Shown here one piece after another: positions 1-11,691 of a stretch of DNA of 64,000 nt (positions are counted from its first letter, which is position 1; each line of letters opens with the position of its first letter). Source of the stretch: Heliocidaris erythrogramma (lineage: Eukaryota; Echinodermata; Echinoidea; Camarodonta; Echinometridae); contig CM046858.1 of the NCBI GenBank assembly GCA_025617745.1, forward strand, positions 46,457,697 through 46,521,696, in the 5' to 3' direction. A program made the position numbers and the translations under genes. Below the pieces are notes generated by a model, which was not told the DNA's origin, ran no database searches, and was given only the letters and a program-made list of their open reading frames with translations.

Positions 1-780
1 CCCCCTCCCCTCCCCCACCTTAATGGCTAAAGGGGAATAATCCTGGTTATGCCACTGTTGGAACAAGGTTTAAAAATAAAGAATAACAGAATAACAGAAT
101 AAAAAAAACTGCCCCTCAAATCTTCTTTCAAAAATTCAATGCATCTTCCTCAAGCCTAAGGAGAGGTAGAGTGCATTAATTTAGATTTCAATAAAAACTT
201 TTTCAATGTCTGCAGATAAGGAAGACATAAACTCCCAGGGTGTAAATCCAATACATAGATCGGCACATTAACAGAAGTGCGCATGCGCAATAGAAAACCC
301 TTCGAGCTGGGGTCCAGTTTAGCGTGTATAACGTACAGTGTAATGTACATCACACATACCCCCCGGAAAGCTAATTACTTTTCTCAGATTAAATCAAATA
401 TAATCAAAAAGCTGACATCAACAAAAGTAACTGACTGTCTAAGTAATAAGAATATGCGATAATGAACACCCATGAATAGTCAAAGAGTATAAAATTATAG
501 GACAAATTCAACTCGTAAACATTGCTCAACACTCGTATACAACGTCACCATAGAAACACACAGCATGCGCAAGGCAAACCGCTGCTAAAACGAAATCGCT
601 GTTTTTGCAATAAGCGAGGTCAAATTCATCGGGAAAATGCGATTTAATATCGTATGATTTTTTAACAAAACATGATTTGAGTCTATTCAAAAGTAGTTAA
701 ATTATCTAGTTTCATAAAATAAATCGGAAAATGTAGGGTGCAAATATTTACTTACCAGTGAAATTGTACGGGGAAACGTC
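1..780. other. No gene seen; AT-rich intergenic DNA
   Basis: I see no supported gene, tRNA or clear repeat boundary here. The two short overlapping open frames around 156-462 have no recognisable domain and lie on opposite strands. The first 20 bases are C-rich, like the C-rich borders of dispersed repeats later in the window. Confidence 0.5.
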
Positions 781-1345
781 AGAGCAACTTCTACAACTGC
801 AGGAATCCAAAATGTCGGTCGCGGGAGTTATCAGAAAAGTGTTATTTCAGGGCATTTTCCAGTCCTGCTAACCCGTGCGCAATTAGATTACTGGGGAAGA
901 ACGCCTGGCTTCGTGATGTAGTTAGCCAATTTTTTTTTTTTTACATTCACGAAGCCAATCCTGGCTAATCGCAAGCGCACATCGATCTTTACGATCGCGC
1001 ACACAGAAAATCAGGACTTTTCCGTGTACACCATAGGGACCGAATTTTCAAGGACAGAACTCTTTTGGGGAGATGTCAGCGCCCGCGGCGACCAGGAAAT
1101 GTACACAATGACTCCGATAGCTCGTTTCGCGAGAATCAACAGTAAATTACGGATTTCATTTTTGGAAATATCTTTTCCAACATCGGTGAGTTGAATTTAT
1201 TGTATTTCTTGGATATTTTGGGGTCGGTTTTTGTAAATTAAATGCCGATTTTGAGTGAATGTTGGTGACTTTTGTGCAGTGGTGTTTTAAAAAGTTGAGG
1301 TGTATGACTGCCTACATTCTACACACGAAGTATAGGAATGTAGCT
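781..1345 (+). repeat. Dispersed module, copy 1 (plus orientation)
   Basis: This stretch reappears as near-identical reverse complement at 60384-60960, 62150-62720 and, for its left part, 63395-63560. All well-preserved copies contain a short frame that begins MTP and ends in FPTSV, followed directly by GTGAGT, a good splice-donor consensus. A T-run near 930-942 corresponds to the A-run at 63392-63407. The module is either a non-autonomous mobile element or a duplicated promoter/first-exon segment. I do not recognise the encoded peptide. The repetition is seen directly; the nature of the module is inference. Confidence 0.75.
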
Positions 1346-2060
1346 CTATGAGTGATGAGGAAGAGCTGGTCTGCGGACGGTCTATTTAGGTTAGTGGCAT
1401 TGCATATGATATATGATACATGTACTTTAAGTTTAAGTTCAATTTAAAAAATATGTACCTACAGCACAACTATACATCTTCATTTGCCCATGTAAACTGT
1501 GAGACCCACGGAATAAGTAGTAGTTTCACTCAGGACGCTGCCACTTTGTGGCAGTGTCCCGGGGCTACTACTACTAGACCCACATGACCCTAGCCAGACC
1601 AGACGAGTGCTTTGCACGGCGTCTGACAAGGACACATAGACTTTCATTGCGACACCCCTCAATGTCACTAAAAATAATGTATGGTGGTGTGACCTTATTT
1701 CGCGCGTGTCTTTACTTCGCGCACCAACACTTAATAATACGCTTCAACAGGGGAACGGTACGCAATGTATATGTGGGACTGAGTCACCGTAATCTTCGAA
1801 CAAGATCAATCATCTAAATGCCAAAAATGCATCAAAAAAACGTAAGTATGCTACAAAATATGGAATTTTATGAATTAAAATTTCTATTTTAAAAGAATGA
1901 ACACATATAAGTGTGAAAGTGAGAGAAAGATGGAAGGGGCATACCGTAGGTTTTGTGAAGGAAGAGGGGATGGGGTGGAGAGAGAATACTAGGCGAGATA
2001 TTAAGGGGTAGGTATATTCAGGTGAAAAAATATGAAATGGTTTATTTTGATTTTTTTTTA
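1346..2060. other. No gene seen upstream of the transposase remnant
   Basis: I see no supported coding sequence. A purine-rich patch (about 1900-1990) precedes the transposase-like exon. The short opposing frames at 1480-1817 have no family signature. Confidence 0.45.
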
Positions 2061-2061
2061 T

Positions 2062-4897
2062 CTCCTTCAGACAAATCCAAAGAAACATTCAAAATACTTG
2101 AATTATGGACATGACAACCTCCAAGAAACAATCAGAATGGTGTCTAAGAAATGCTTCATCCGAGGTGCTGCAGAAAGATGTGGAGTGCCAGAAGCAACAC
2201 TGAGGGACAAACTCCACAAAAGGCATCTCAACCCGAAAGGCAAGCCAAAAGCCTTAGACATACTGATGAAGAGGCTCTCTCTAATCACCTGATATACATG
2301 GCCGAGTGTGGCTACGGATTAAATCGTTCACAGGTGTGTACTTTCTTAAAATCAACACCACCACCACCAGCATCATCATCATCATCGTACTGATTTTTAT
2401 CATTTTTATTTTCATAAAATTAATATTATTGCTTATTTATTATGCCTGTTATTATTATTTGAAAACTTATAATACCGAATGCAATCATAAACTGATCTAT
2501 TATTCCAATGACTATTCTTATACGAATTGTAATGCAATAACTCGATATCTTTTTGTGTTTTATTTCAAGGTTTTGGAGCTTGCAACAGAGGTTCTTGCAG
2601 AAAAGACGAAGACACCAGTCCATCCACTGTCGACCAAATGGTTCTACGGTTTCTTGAGGCGATGGCCAGCTCTACGTGTCATAAGACCAAGATCCTTAGC
2701 CATAAACAGGGTACTATGCAGAACTGGACCGAATCATGAAAAAGTATGAACTTAAGGACAAATCTCGGTTCATTTTCAACGTCGATGAGACTGGATTCAA
2801 CCAGAAGTATACGCCGTTAAGAGTGGTGAGTGGCAGCAGGAGGTCCCCATCAATTGTCTCCTGTCGTTCAGCTACAACGACTCTACTTGCCTGTGGTTCA
2901 GCTGATGGTGCTCCTCTACCACCATACATCGTTTTCAAAGGGAAGAACTTGATGGCTGAGCTCACCCGAGGATGCTTACCAGGCAGTAAGTTTCAGATGA
3001 CGGACAGTGGTTGGAGTAATGGAGAAGTATTCAGGGACTTCCTCAGCAGGTATTTCATCCCATCCCTGCCGGAGCGAGAACCTGAACAGAGAGTACTACT
3101 GCTTTATGATGGTCACAAAAGCCACTCTTTCTACTGCCGCCTCACACCAGCCACCTTCTCCAGCCTCTTGATGTCGGCTGCTTCGGTCCAATGAAAGCGC
3201 ATTTCAACAGGCAATGTAACGATTTCTTGGCCAAGAACCCTGGCAGATCCATCACAAGATTCGACATGTGCAGCCTCATCAGCCACTCGTACCTACAAGC
3301 GATGAAAGAGAAGAACCTGAAGGCTGCATTTAAGAAGTCAGGGGTCTGCCCATTTGACCCCAAAGCAGTCAACGTCGAGAGAACAACCAGGCCCAGTACT
3401 GTTACCAATGCCGACTCTCAACAGCCAACTCATCCACCATCGACTAGCCAGGTGGAGGCATTCTTAGCCAGCAAGAAGCATTCCCCACCGACCAAGAAGG
3501 CAAGTCAAAGGAAGAGACGAGCTGCACCAGTCTACGAGACGGACGGAGTGGCCATCACAGAAAACGGTATATTTCTCAAGATATATTGTTCGTCTAATAC
3601 AAGACCAGAGCAAATCAAGACACCCATTTCCATTTCACAGGAATTGGATGAGGAAATATGTTGCCAGTGCCAGCCAATCCGCAGGTCCCCTAAAAGCGCG
3701 CTATTTTATTTCCAGTTCTGCCTGACTATGAATACATAATGAGCAAGAACAGCCAGGAACATCTCATTTGCAAACTATTGAATAGACTACTTATCATTCA
3801 CCAATTGTCATGAGTTATACATCAAATGAAAGAAGAGGGATCAGAGATTTGTGACATGCTTTTATTGAGTTGAAAATAAAAGACAAATTGGTAAAAAATG
3901 GTGTTACTTTTATGACAAAAAATGGAAATGAAATGAAATATAAATCTGGCCAAAGCTACCATAGTTTTATTGTGAGCCAGGGCAAATTTGACATGAGCGT
4001 AAAGGGCATTTTCTCTACTTTCCAAAGATTGAAATAACATTAATGTGCGCTTCATGACAGGGTCAGGATCCAGCAATATGTAACCAATGTACACACTTTG
4101 TCTTTAAAAAAGTCAATTCCAGCATTCCAATTGGTTACCACCACGCAAGATGTTTTCTCACAGCTAAGCAACAGCTATGCGCATGCTTGCGCAAGGATGA
4201 AGCAACAGGTTGCGCATTGTTTCATTCAACGCGCACTTGGTTACAGATAGCTCGCTTGCCAATCACAGGGCTAAGATCCTATGGTCTTGACCATGGTCTT
4301 GACAACGGATAATCTGCAGCTGAATATTGCTGGATCCTGACTCTGTCATAAATTTATGGATGTTTTGAATGTAACAATGAAAAAGATGAGATTCCAGCGC
4401 TTCCATACGTGTCTTGATGGCGGCTCATATACTTTTTGTATGTCTTTTAACAACTTGAAATCTGGTGAAAAATAGGCTTTTGTATGACTATTTCATCAGT
4501 TATTTTAAACAACTTATTTCTAAAATTATGACAAACAAAATATCCCTGTGTTGGTAAACTATTCATTTATTTTTGCAGAAAGTCTAATGAGCACAGCATT
4601 AATATTTATTGAAGAACATAACTTTAAAGATGATCATGCAATACAGCCGACTGGGTGCAGGGAGAGAGTCCACTTCGGGCACTGGAAATAAAATGCGTGA
4701 TTTTTGCTCATTTGCATACGACCTGCGGTCTGACTGAGTGCCCATTAGATGAGCCACCAAACTCTGACATGGACATTGCTATCAAGTGGGCGGAATGTGA
4801 TTCCTGCAAACACTGGGTCCATCTTGGTCGTAGCGCTGGAAAGGATGACGTTGGTGATGACGAGTTCTTCAGGTGCCCTTGCTGTCTCACCAAGCAA
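2062..4897 (+). pseudogene. Pogo/Tigger-type DDE transposase, decayed, with zinc-binding tail
   Basis: This is a remnant of a Tc1/mariner-superfamily pogo-like transposase. In order there is a Psq-type helix-turn-helix (about 2100-2280, with the motif AAERCGVPEATLRDKL), a CENP-B-type DNA-binding segment (about 2571-2710), and a DDE_1 domain. The first Asp is in NVDETGF (codon 2784), the second in LLLYDGHKSH (codon 3108), and the third in LQPLDVGCFGP (codon 3170). Asp 2 to Asp 3 spans only 62 bases and changes frame, so about a dozen or more residues are deleted there. Further frame changes occur near 2280 and 2730. An intron is plausible at about 2333-2570 (CAG/GTGTGT to TTTCAAG). A cysteine-rich tail at 4779-4897 (WAECDSCKHWVHL then FRCPCC) looks like the PHD-like C terminus of some pogo transposases and probably belongs to the same gene. 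It is inactive as it stands. Confidence 0.8.
4054..4349. mobile_element. MITE inside the transposase remnant
   Basis: Terminal inverted repeats of about 26 bp bound a 296-bp element. The left end begins ATGACAGGGTCAGGATCC and the right end is its reverse complement with one mismatch. The element separates the DDE part of the transposase pseudogene from its zinc-binding tail. No clear target duplication is visible. Confidence 0.65.
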
Positions 4898-4952
4898 TGA
4901 TTATTTTATGTGAATGATTTATGTAAAAATGCAAATTATATGAAAATATGTC

Positions 4953-4953
4953 A

Positions 4954-4979
<26 letters not shown>
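4953..4979. repeat. (TA)n microsatellite
   Basis: A run of alternating A and T lies just downstream of the transposase tail, followed by AT-rich DNA. Confidence 0.9.
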
Positions 4980-4985
<6 letters not shown>

Positions 4986-5329
4986 CTTATTTAAATATGT
5001 ATATTTTTAAATATGTAAATATATTAAATATATATGCATGTTTACTTGAAAAAATGAATTATTTGTAAAATAGAAATTAATACAAAACATTGAACTTAGA
5101 TTCCACGGTATGAAAAGAGAATGAATAAATATACCACAACCATCCCAAAAGATTGTGATTCTTTCTTAATTCTAGATTTTCTTAGGCTGACGGTGACTGG
5201 TGTAGAAGTGTGTTGATTGACGAAGAGATTATTTTCCTGTTCCCCTGTTATAAGTTCACATCCCAAGAACATAAACTATATAATTTACTGGGATATGAAA
5301 GATGGTGAAAAGACAATGATTGTGAGTCA

Positions 5330-5560
5330 TCGTGATAATGAGGAATATATGAGAAAAATGGCAATAATGATGATGAATTTTAAAAAATTGTGAAAATGAT
5401 GAATATAAACGAGAAAGGTGGTGAAAATGATGAATATAAAAAAGAAAGATGGTGATAATGTGATGAATGTAAACAAGATTGATGGGGTTAATGATGATGA
5501 ATATACAAGAAAGATGGTCAAAATGATTATGATTATAAATGAAAAAGATACACTGGGAGT
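5330..5560 (+). repeat. Degenerate ~30-bp minisatellite (GATGAATATAA type)
   Basis: Imperfect units of about 30 bases repeat the pattern GATGAATATAA followed by GAAAGATGGT and AAAAT. The open frames across it are repeat artefacts. The 5000-5330 flank holds only AT-rich DNA. Confidence 0.75.
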
Positions 5561-6869
5561 AAAATGCCTAAAAATTTGTTTACAAATGAAAAAGATATGG
5601 TTATACAATGTTTTTTTAGCATGGAGAAATAACGAGTTAGATCTAATCCTATTGTTTCCCCGCCCCCCCCCCCCCCCTTCCCACCAGCATCATCCATTCA
5701 GTTGTTTCAGCAATGAACAATATCACTAGTACTAGTGCTGATAACACATTAACCAATATATATGAAAGAAAAAAAAAACATATTGGGCAAGCATATTCTT
5801 TAAATGCAAACTTCATTTCAAAATAATCGGTATTATCTATTTCGAGGTACCATCGTATTTGTCTGGTTAAGTTGACAAATATGAGGTGCCTTTCGAATGT
5901 TTTGAAACAAGATACCGACCACAAGGGGGCAGCAAATATGCTGTGTGAAGTAAGGTCACACATTGAGAGAGACGTCGGGTTCGGTAAGACCTTGCAAATT
6001 TATGGAATTATATTGAATTTTGATGTGTAGTCCACTTTCTAAATTGTAAAATATTACATAGGAAATTCTCGTTCTTTTGAGGTATAGAACATGCTATTTA
6101 GTCTTGTGTTGGAATCTCCGACAAAATGAAAATGTGCGTGAAATATGGTCACCCCATCATACAAAATTGATTCAAAATTTACGTTATACTCACATGAAAT
6201 CGATTGCTTGGATGGATTTGTTGAAGTTCAATCCCCAGCAAGCCATCAGGCAATGTCCACGGTATAAATTTCAACTTTTGACTGCCAAAATCTGTCCATC
6301 GAGGTATCGCTTTGTGACAGCGCTGTGTATTGTTACTTTCCATTACGGACTGTGGGCAGATGACGCAATAAATCATTGTTTTGGTAAGTTGTAAGTTGGT
6401 TGACTAAATTTAACTTCATGAATGCACTCAATCAATAGTTTTATTTTGTTTAATTTTTAGATGAAAAATATATGTAATTTCAGCGAAAAGCATGTAGTCG
6501 CAATTTTGTAGTCGCGGTTCGCAACGCTAGAGAACTTAATTTGAATGATGTGATGATGTGTGGTCATATTTCGGTCCTAGGCTAGAGTCATGTAGAGTAG
6601 GATTGGGGTTGTCACTCATCACATATTGGCCCTTGTCTATGTGGGACTGTGTCCAACATTCATTGTTGCAGCATTCAAAAACACACAAGAACATGAAGAA
6701 ACATTTAAGTCTAAACAAGATTTAATTTTTGTTAAATTCGCTAGATTACCGTACCTAATTCAGCTCAGGGACTCTGACTTCAGTTCAACTGTTCAAGGGT
6801 TGCTTTGCCTTTGTCATGCTTGTGCCTGTTAAACTTAAAGTATAATTTCTGCTTGGTTATAACATATGA
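5561..6869. other. Gene-poor spacer with a C15 tract, a CTCF-like motif and a dispersed repeat
   Basis: No protein-coding gene is supported. A C tract lies at 5663-5677. A CTCF-like core (CCACAAGGGGGCAG) lies at 5919-5932. About 60 bases around 6620-6680 recur inverted at 33992-34062. A short plus-strand frame at 6077-6394 has no recognisable family. Confidence 0.5.
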
Positions 6870-7455
6870 TGTATGAATGATGTGATGGATGACGAGTGGT
6901 TAGATACCAAACAGTTTCACTTTAGTTAAGAGACAAGACAAACACACAGTACCAATGAGATGAAGACAGTAATACACAGAGACTTACATATAGCTGAGCA
7001 GACCATGGCCAAAGCTAGCCAGCGGGAACGGCGGAAAGATAGCTGATGAAGAGTATACAACTAACGCCTAACGGGCACAGTATGCGTCGCGAGAGATGTC
7101 CGTGTCCATGTTTGTCTTGAGTTCCAGTTCTTCAGCTTCTGGTTCTTGGTGGAGTTTTAGCTCTCTCGTCGACTCCCGCGGGTGCCGATGACGGAGGGGT
7201 AACGGGCGCCCGTACGTGCTCACTAACTATCCAGCTATGAATATTCAACAGCTAGACAATACCGTAAGCACGCCAGACATCTGGCATCACATAACTAGCT
7301 CTTTCAACCAGCTGTGCACGGCACCTGTGACTGCGGTGATGCACAGCTACTGGCACCGCATAACTAGTTCTTTCAGTTAGCTACATTTATGCACAGCACC
7401 TGTGAGTGCCGTGATGCACAGATACTGGGAAGTGCATTAGCTCGTTTTTACTACA
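6870..7455 (-). mobile_element. Candidate LTR (3' LTR of a minus-strand LTR retroelement)
   Basis: Read on the minus strand, a purine-rich tract (AAGGGACCAGGGGAAA, 7456-7471) is followed immediately by TGTAG, as at a polypurine-tract/LTR junction. About 590 bases later the sequence reaches ...TTCATACA, a possible LTR end in CA. Inside are two related segments around 7286-7345 and 7360-7430. No second LTR copy is present in the window, so both ends are uncertain. The neighbouring gag-like fragment on the same strand supports this reading. Confidence 0.5.
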
Positions 7456-7483
7456 TTTCCCCTGGTCCCTTAGATTGACAAAT

Positions 7484-8142
7484 GTGACCCGCCGCCTCAA
7501 AACCTACAATAAGTCGCACGGACCACAACGTAGCAAACAGCCCAAAATAGTAAATTTGCTTTGATCATACGATTTTCTGTTTTTGATAGAAATTGGTAGT
7601 TTCATTATCATTCTATCATGTCTCAACTTTGTGAGTCGTAATTCGACTTAGAAATATGTTTTGGGGCATTTTAAAATGACTCCTTTTTTTGACCTGTCGA
7701 GCTAATGAATGTTTGGAGAGCTTTTGTAATACTTTCATTCAATGCCAAATTACTACTTTACCTCTAAAGGTATTAAATGGATTTTTGGAGTGAGTAATGA
7801 ATAGGTCCTTCTTAAGCAGCAGGCCAAAATTCAGCCTAATCTGATAATCCCTTCATACCGGTTGCTATGGCCATTTGAATACCCAGTTTTACTTGGGTGC
7901 ACACAGAGAGCGAAAGTTTAGCACTCTTTTGTTCCGAACTAAAATGGCCGTTTTCTCTGAATAGGAGTTATTGATTGCTGGTTACATACTGATTCTAAAT
8001 GTGATATTTAAAGGTGTTATCATTGAGTAAACTTGGCAAGTGATATACCATTGGAAAGCTGAGAATATCTAATTTCAGAAAAAGTATAAAACCCAAAAAA
8101 TAATTTTGGCGACTTATTGTAGGTTTTGAGGCGTCGGGTCAC
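7484..8142. mobile_element. TIR element with AAAT target duplication
   Basis: Inverted termini of 34 bp with one mismatch (left begins GTGACCCGCCGCCTCAAAAC) bound a 659-bp element. AAAT flanks both sides (7480-7483 and 8143-8146), a probable target-site duplication. No coding capacity is seen, so it is a non-autonomous DNA transposon. It appears to have inserted just inside the candidate retroelement. A diverged relative of the terminus starts near 10046. Confidence 0.8.
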
Positions 8143-8879
8143 AAATATACTGACAAAAGTTCAATCTTAGAATGTCCCAGTTGGTTCCGGGGCATTAGAC
8201 AAGGGGGTGTTAGAAGTAAAAACAATGTTAGACACATCATTGGGCAATCGTCCAACATCCTAGATTGTTCCAGGGTATTGGACAAGGAACTCATTTGTAG
8301 TTGTAACAATATTGCCGGTCCGAAATATTCAGGAATTAGCTTTGTCGAAGATTAATTTAAAACATAGAATGTAATTATTTCTCTATTAAGAGTTTGCAGG
8401 ACCGACACTATCGAGTATCCTTCCACTTTAAAGTGTAACATCTGGACAGCCCGGCTCAGTTCTTCGAGCAGGTTTCTCAGTCTGAAACAGACCTAGTCCC
8501 CTCAGATACATGAAAGGGCTCCCAGCTGAATCCTGAGAAACTCTTCATACCGGTTAACAAAAGGAGATTAATCAAATTGGCTTGACAAATTGAAAGTTCT
8601 TTGTCAAGGCTATCCAAAATTGGTCCAGTTTTGAAACATAGAATTCGCCCTTGGTCCCTCTATGAATTTTTGTACAGACCTCTGTTTTTATGAAGAAACT
8701 TTAGTCTGTTCTGTATTCCTGAGCAGATTCAAATATAAGTTTGATGGGACGAATCTATAACTACAAATGCTTTGGTTCAGTTTGATCTGATCCAAAGGTT
8801 CACATGAAATATATTATATGGTGGTTCTGCCGTTGTTGCTAGTGGGACATCACCCACTGCACCAAAGATGTTTGCCCAG

Positions 8880-9480
8880 TTCTCTAAGGTTATTTTAATA
8901 ACTGTGAAGGAGAATTATAAGGGAAATTCCTTAAAGTAAAAATATTGGCAGATTGATTCCAAATGTAACTACTCCATCAAGAGGCCTGATTACCATAAGC
9001 TGTCAGGAGGGAGATGTAATTAATTATCACGAGGTGGGGGTCATGGAGGGAGAAGCCAAGGACATTACTATTAGAGGTCGGCGGTCATCCAACCTGAACG
9101 AATGGCCATGTTTCCTCCCTGGAGAGTCACAACTGAGGAAATCAAGAATGGGCATGTGAGAAGGGGTCTTTTCCCCTAGCACTGGAAATGCATCACTTTG
9201 CTTGTGCTTGATGTCCTCAGCAGAGGTTCGACTGTCCTCTGAAATTATAGGAGAAATGCTTACATCAACAATCTTACATGTACTACAAGAAATGTTTGCA
9301 GTTTGACTCTCATTTACTGGGATCAGAGATGAATTTACTTTTCTGATCTCGGGCAAGTTTCTGGCAACACTACCAGGAAGAGAAAGAAATACTGCGCAAT
9401 ATTTTTTGAAATGCCCAGGTTGACCACAACTATCCCTACCATGGGTCTAAGCAATCTAATCATTCTTCAGGGCATCCAAG
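8880..9480 (-). pseudogene. Gag-like retroelement fragment with zinc knuckle
   Basis: On the minus strand at about 9400-9440 the frame encodes CGQPGHFKKYC, which fits the second half of a CCHC zinc knuckle (C-x4-H-x4-C). The frame stays open through a serine-rich stretch of about 115 residues to around 9027. The first cysteine pair of the knuckle is degraded and stops lie upstream, so the fragment is decayed. Its orientation matches the candidate LTR at 6870-7455. No reverse transcriptase or integrase is recognised between them, which suggests an internally deleted or gag-only element. Family assignment beyond a gag-type zinc knuckle is not possible. Confidence 0.45.
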
Positions 9481-10908
9481 GTAAATCAATGCATCTTGTA
9501 GTATTTTTGGAGTCAAGTTTACTACAGCATCGCGAATACAAGACCATGTACATGTAATACCAATTGCTCACCCTCAAGTTCAAGTTCAACTATTCAAAAG
9601 TTCAGTGTTGAAGTTCCGATTCCAAAACTGGAAATAAGTATTTTGAAGGGCTTTTGCTCGCTCCCAGTGTAACAAAGTTAGGTTATCCAGTGTAGGGCTG
9701 TCCAGGAACCTATACAAATACACCAGTAATATCTTTAATATTCAAAAGGGAAAAAATGAAAATAATCAGAACTTACATTCAAGGCATCAATTTTTCCTCA
9801 CTTCCGCAGCAAAATCGCCCAGAGACGGATGTATGTTAAGCTGCTAAAGTGCAACATGCTGCTAAGTTTAACGTGCATTGCGCCGGGTGTTTTAGCCCAC
9901 CTACATGTAAGCCTAGGCTACACCATATGTGTACGTGCAGCAAACAGCATTTTATGTGGCAAATGCAATTGTGTATGATCGTATTTCTGTTGGCAAAGAA
10001 ATGTCTGGCGCCATCTACTGTTACCTTGGATTATTGTCCATATGTGACCCTCCACCACAAAACAACCAATAAGTCGCACTGGGAGTTTCAGAGTAAACAG
10101 CTGAAAATGGTGGTTTGGGGTGGAAATTTATATTTTAAGTTTTTTGTATTTCCTGATATTTTTTTATATATAAAAATCTACCATCTGACAAAATTTTGGG
10201 GTAAAGTAGCATTTTTAATATGTTTACTTTCATTTAGAATAACCATTTTTTCCTGGACATCAATTTGTGTGTCAGCTTGCTGGGATCGTACTATACTTTT
10301 CTGGTATAGCTCAAAAACTATGCAATGTCTGATTCAAAATCTAAAGAAACCAATAAATATATCTATTCTAAAGGTATGGAAATTTTCAACCCAATCCAAT
10401 TAGTAATTCACAGAGTATGCTAGGGAGTTTTGACTCAACTGTTAGACTCAACCTTTTGTGCAACAAACAATAGGACACAGATTAAATGGTCACTCTTTTT
10501 TAGAGCCTGTTATCTCTATTGTTTGATTATTAGCCTGTTTGAAAAAAAAAAAATCTGTGAAAGTGTCACGCACATTTTGTCTCAACCCCCCCCCCCCCAA
10601 ATTTTTTTTCCGGCCCTAGAGAAAATGCCAGTGGCATCCCTGCCTAAATGAAATATCATCCCCTCATGCAGTTTTCAGATCCACCATAAGTCGGACAAGA
10701 CCATGATAAAGGGCGCTGTATGCAGATGAGCAAGGTGTCTTCGGCATTGCGTGTCAAAGACGCCCCACTCACATGCGTGTGCTACCTGCTTTTATGGCAG
10801 TCTTGTCAATGACTAAAAAAAAAAACCCAACTGAACATTAATTGCCTTCTTAAACATAGATTATTTACACGTAGTCTGTTCATATCCGGGTTCTCTTTTT
10901 CCATGTAG
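9481..10908. other. Spacer upstream of zinc-finger gene A
   Basis: A frame at 9849-10403 crosses AT-rich DNA and a partial GTGACCC-type transposon end (about 10043-10080), with no domain. A C13 tract lies at 10586-10598. Any earlier exon of zinc-finger gene A should lie in or upstream of this region, but I cannot place it. Confidence 0.4.
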
Positions 10909-11049
10909 AACCAAGTAACAGTGATACACATGAGGAGCAGCAATCATTAGCAGAGATTGGAGGTCCATTGATCCACATCAAGAAAGAAGACCCAGAAGAA
11001 ATTTCACCTTCTCTTCAGGCTGATACTGCACAGTCATCAATAGATCAAG
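10909..11049 (+). CDS. Zinc-finger gene A, acidic phase-1 exon
   Basis: This internal exon is bounded by a TTTTTCCATGTAG acceptor and a CAAG/GTAAAA donor. It is 141 bases long, starts with two bases and ends with one, so it is symmetric (phase 1-1). It encodes about 46 acidic, serine-rich residues including HIKKEDPEE, which contains a psi-K-x-E sumoylation consensus (IKKE). The paralogous exon at 21404-21550 has the same phase and ends in a similar STQSSTNQ-like sequence. Such a segment in zinc-finger proteins is often a regulatory tail rather than a folded domain. The upstream exon and start codon are not identified. Confidence 0.75.
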
Positions 11050-11339
11050 GTAAAAACACATCAATAGTGCGAGCACTGTACATTCAATTCAGTTCATTTC
11101 AGTTATAATTATTAGAAGAATCACTCGGATTCGCGGCAAAAAGCCGAACTGCACATGATTTTACATAAAGGAACATTCAAATATTACATGAATACATTGT
11201 AAGAAACATCAAAATTTGAAATTATTAGAAGAAAAATTATATGATGTTTTAGCTTTGGTACAAATATTGACTAGATATTAAGGAATAATGAGCACAAACC
11301 GTCTGAAGTGCTGATCAGCCTTACATGTAGGTATCTGAA

Positions 11340-11465
11340 AAAAATATAATAGACAGATTTTACAACGAGATATAAGAGATGGAAAGAAAGGTAAGGAAAG
11401 GTAAAGAAAGACTAAAAGAGTCAGAGAAAAGAAAGAAGAAAAGAGAAAAGAGGAGAAGCAAAAAT
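11340..11465 (+). repeat. Purine-rich (GA) tract
   Basis: The plus strand is almost entirely A and G (GAAAGGTAAGGAAAGG-like). The pyrimidine frame on the other strand is an artefact. The remaining intron DNA from 11050 to 11690 shows nothing else. Confidence 0.7.
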
Positions 11466-11691
11466 CCATGCCAATTATAAATTTTAAGATAAACACCCAT
11501 CTTTTACTGAACTTGAATTGTACAAATGAACAAGGTAAGGAAGCGGACTACATTGCATCCTGTTCACCTGAACTCAGGGATTTTTGTTGATTTTCTTATT
11601 GAGCAAGTAGTATGACTATGATGACCTTGAAGAAAATTTTCAAATTGGAAGGGACAAGATAAAGATAAACTTAAGACATAACTCTTTCCTT

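Noticed and set aside
5327-5608. Membrane-like Phe/Ile-rich protein
   Set aside because: It is the complement of the GATGAATATAA minisatellite; hydrophobicity comes from TTT and ATT codons.
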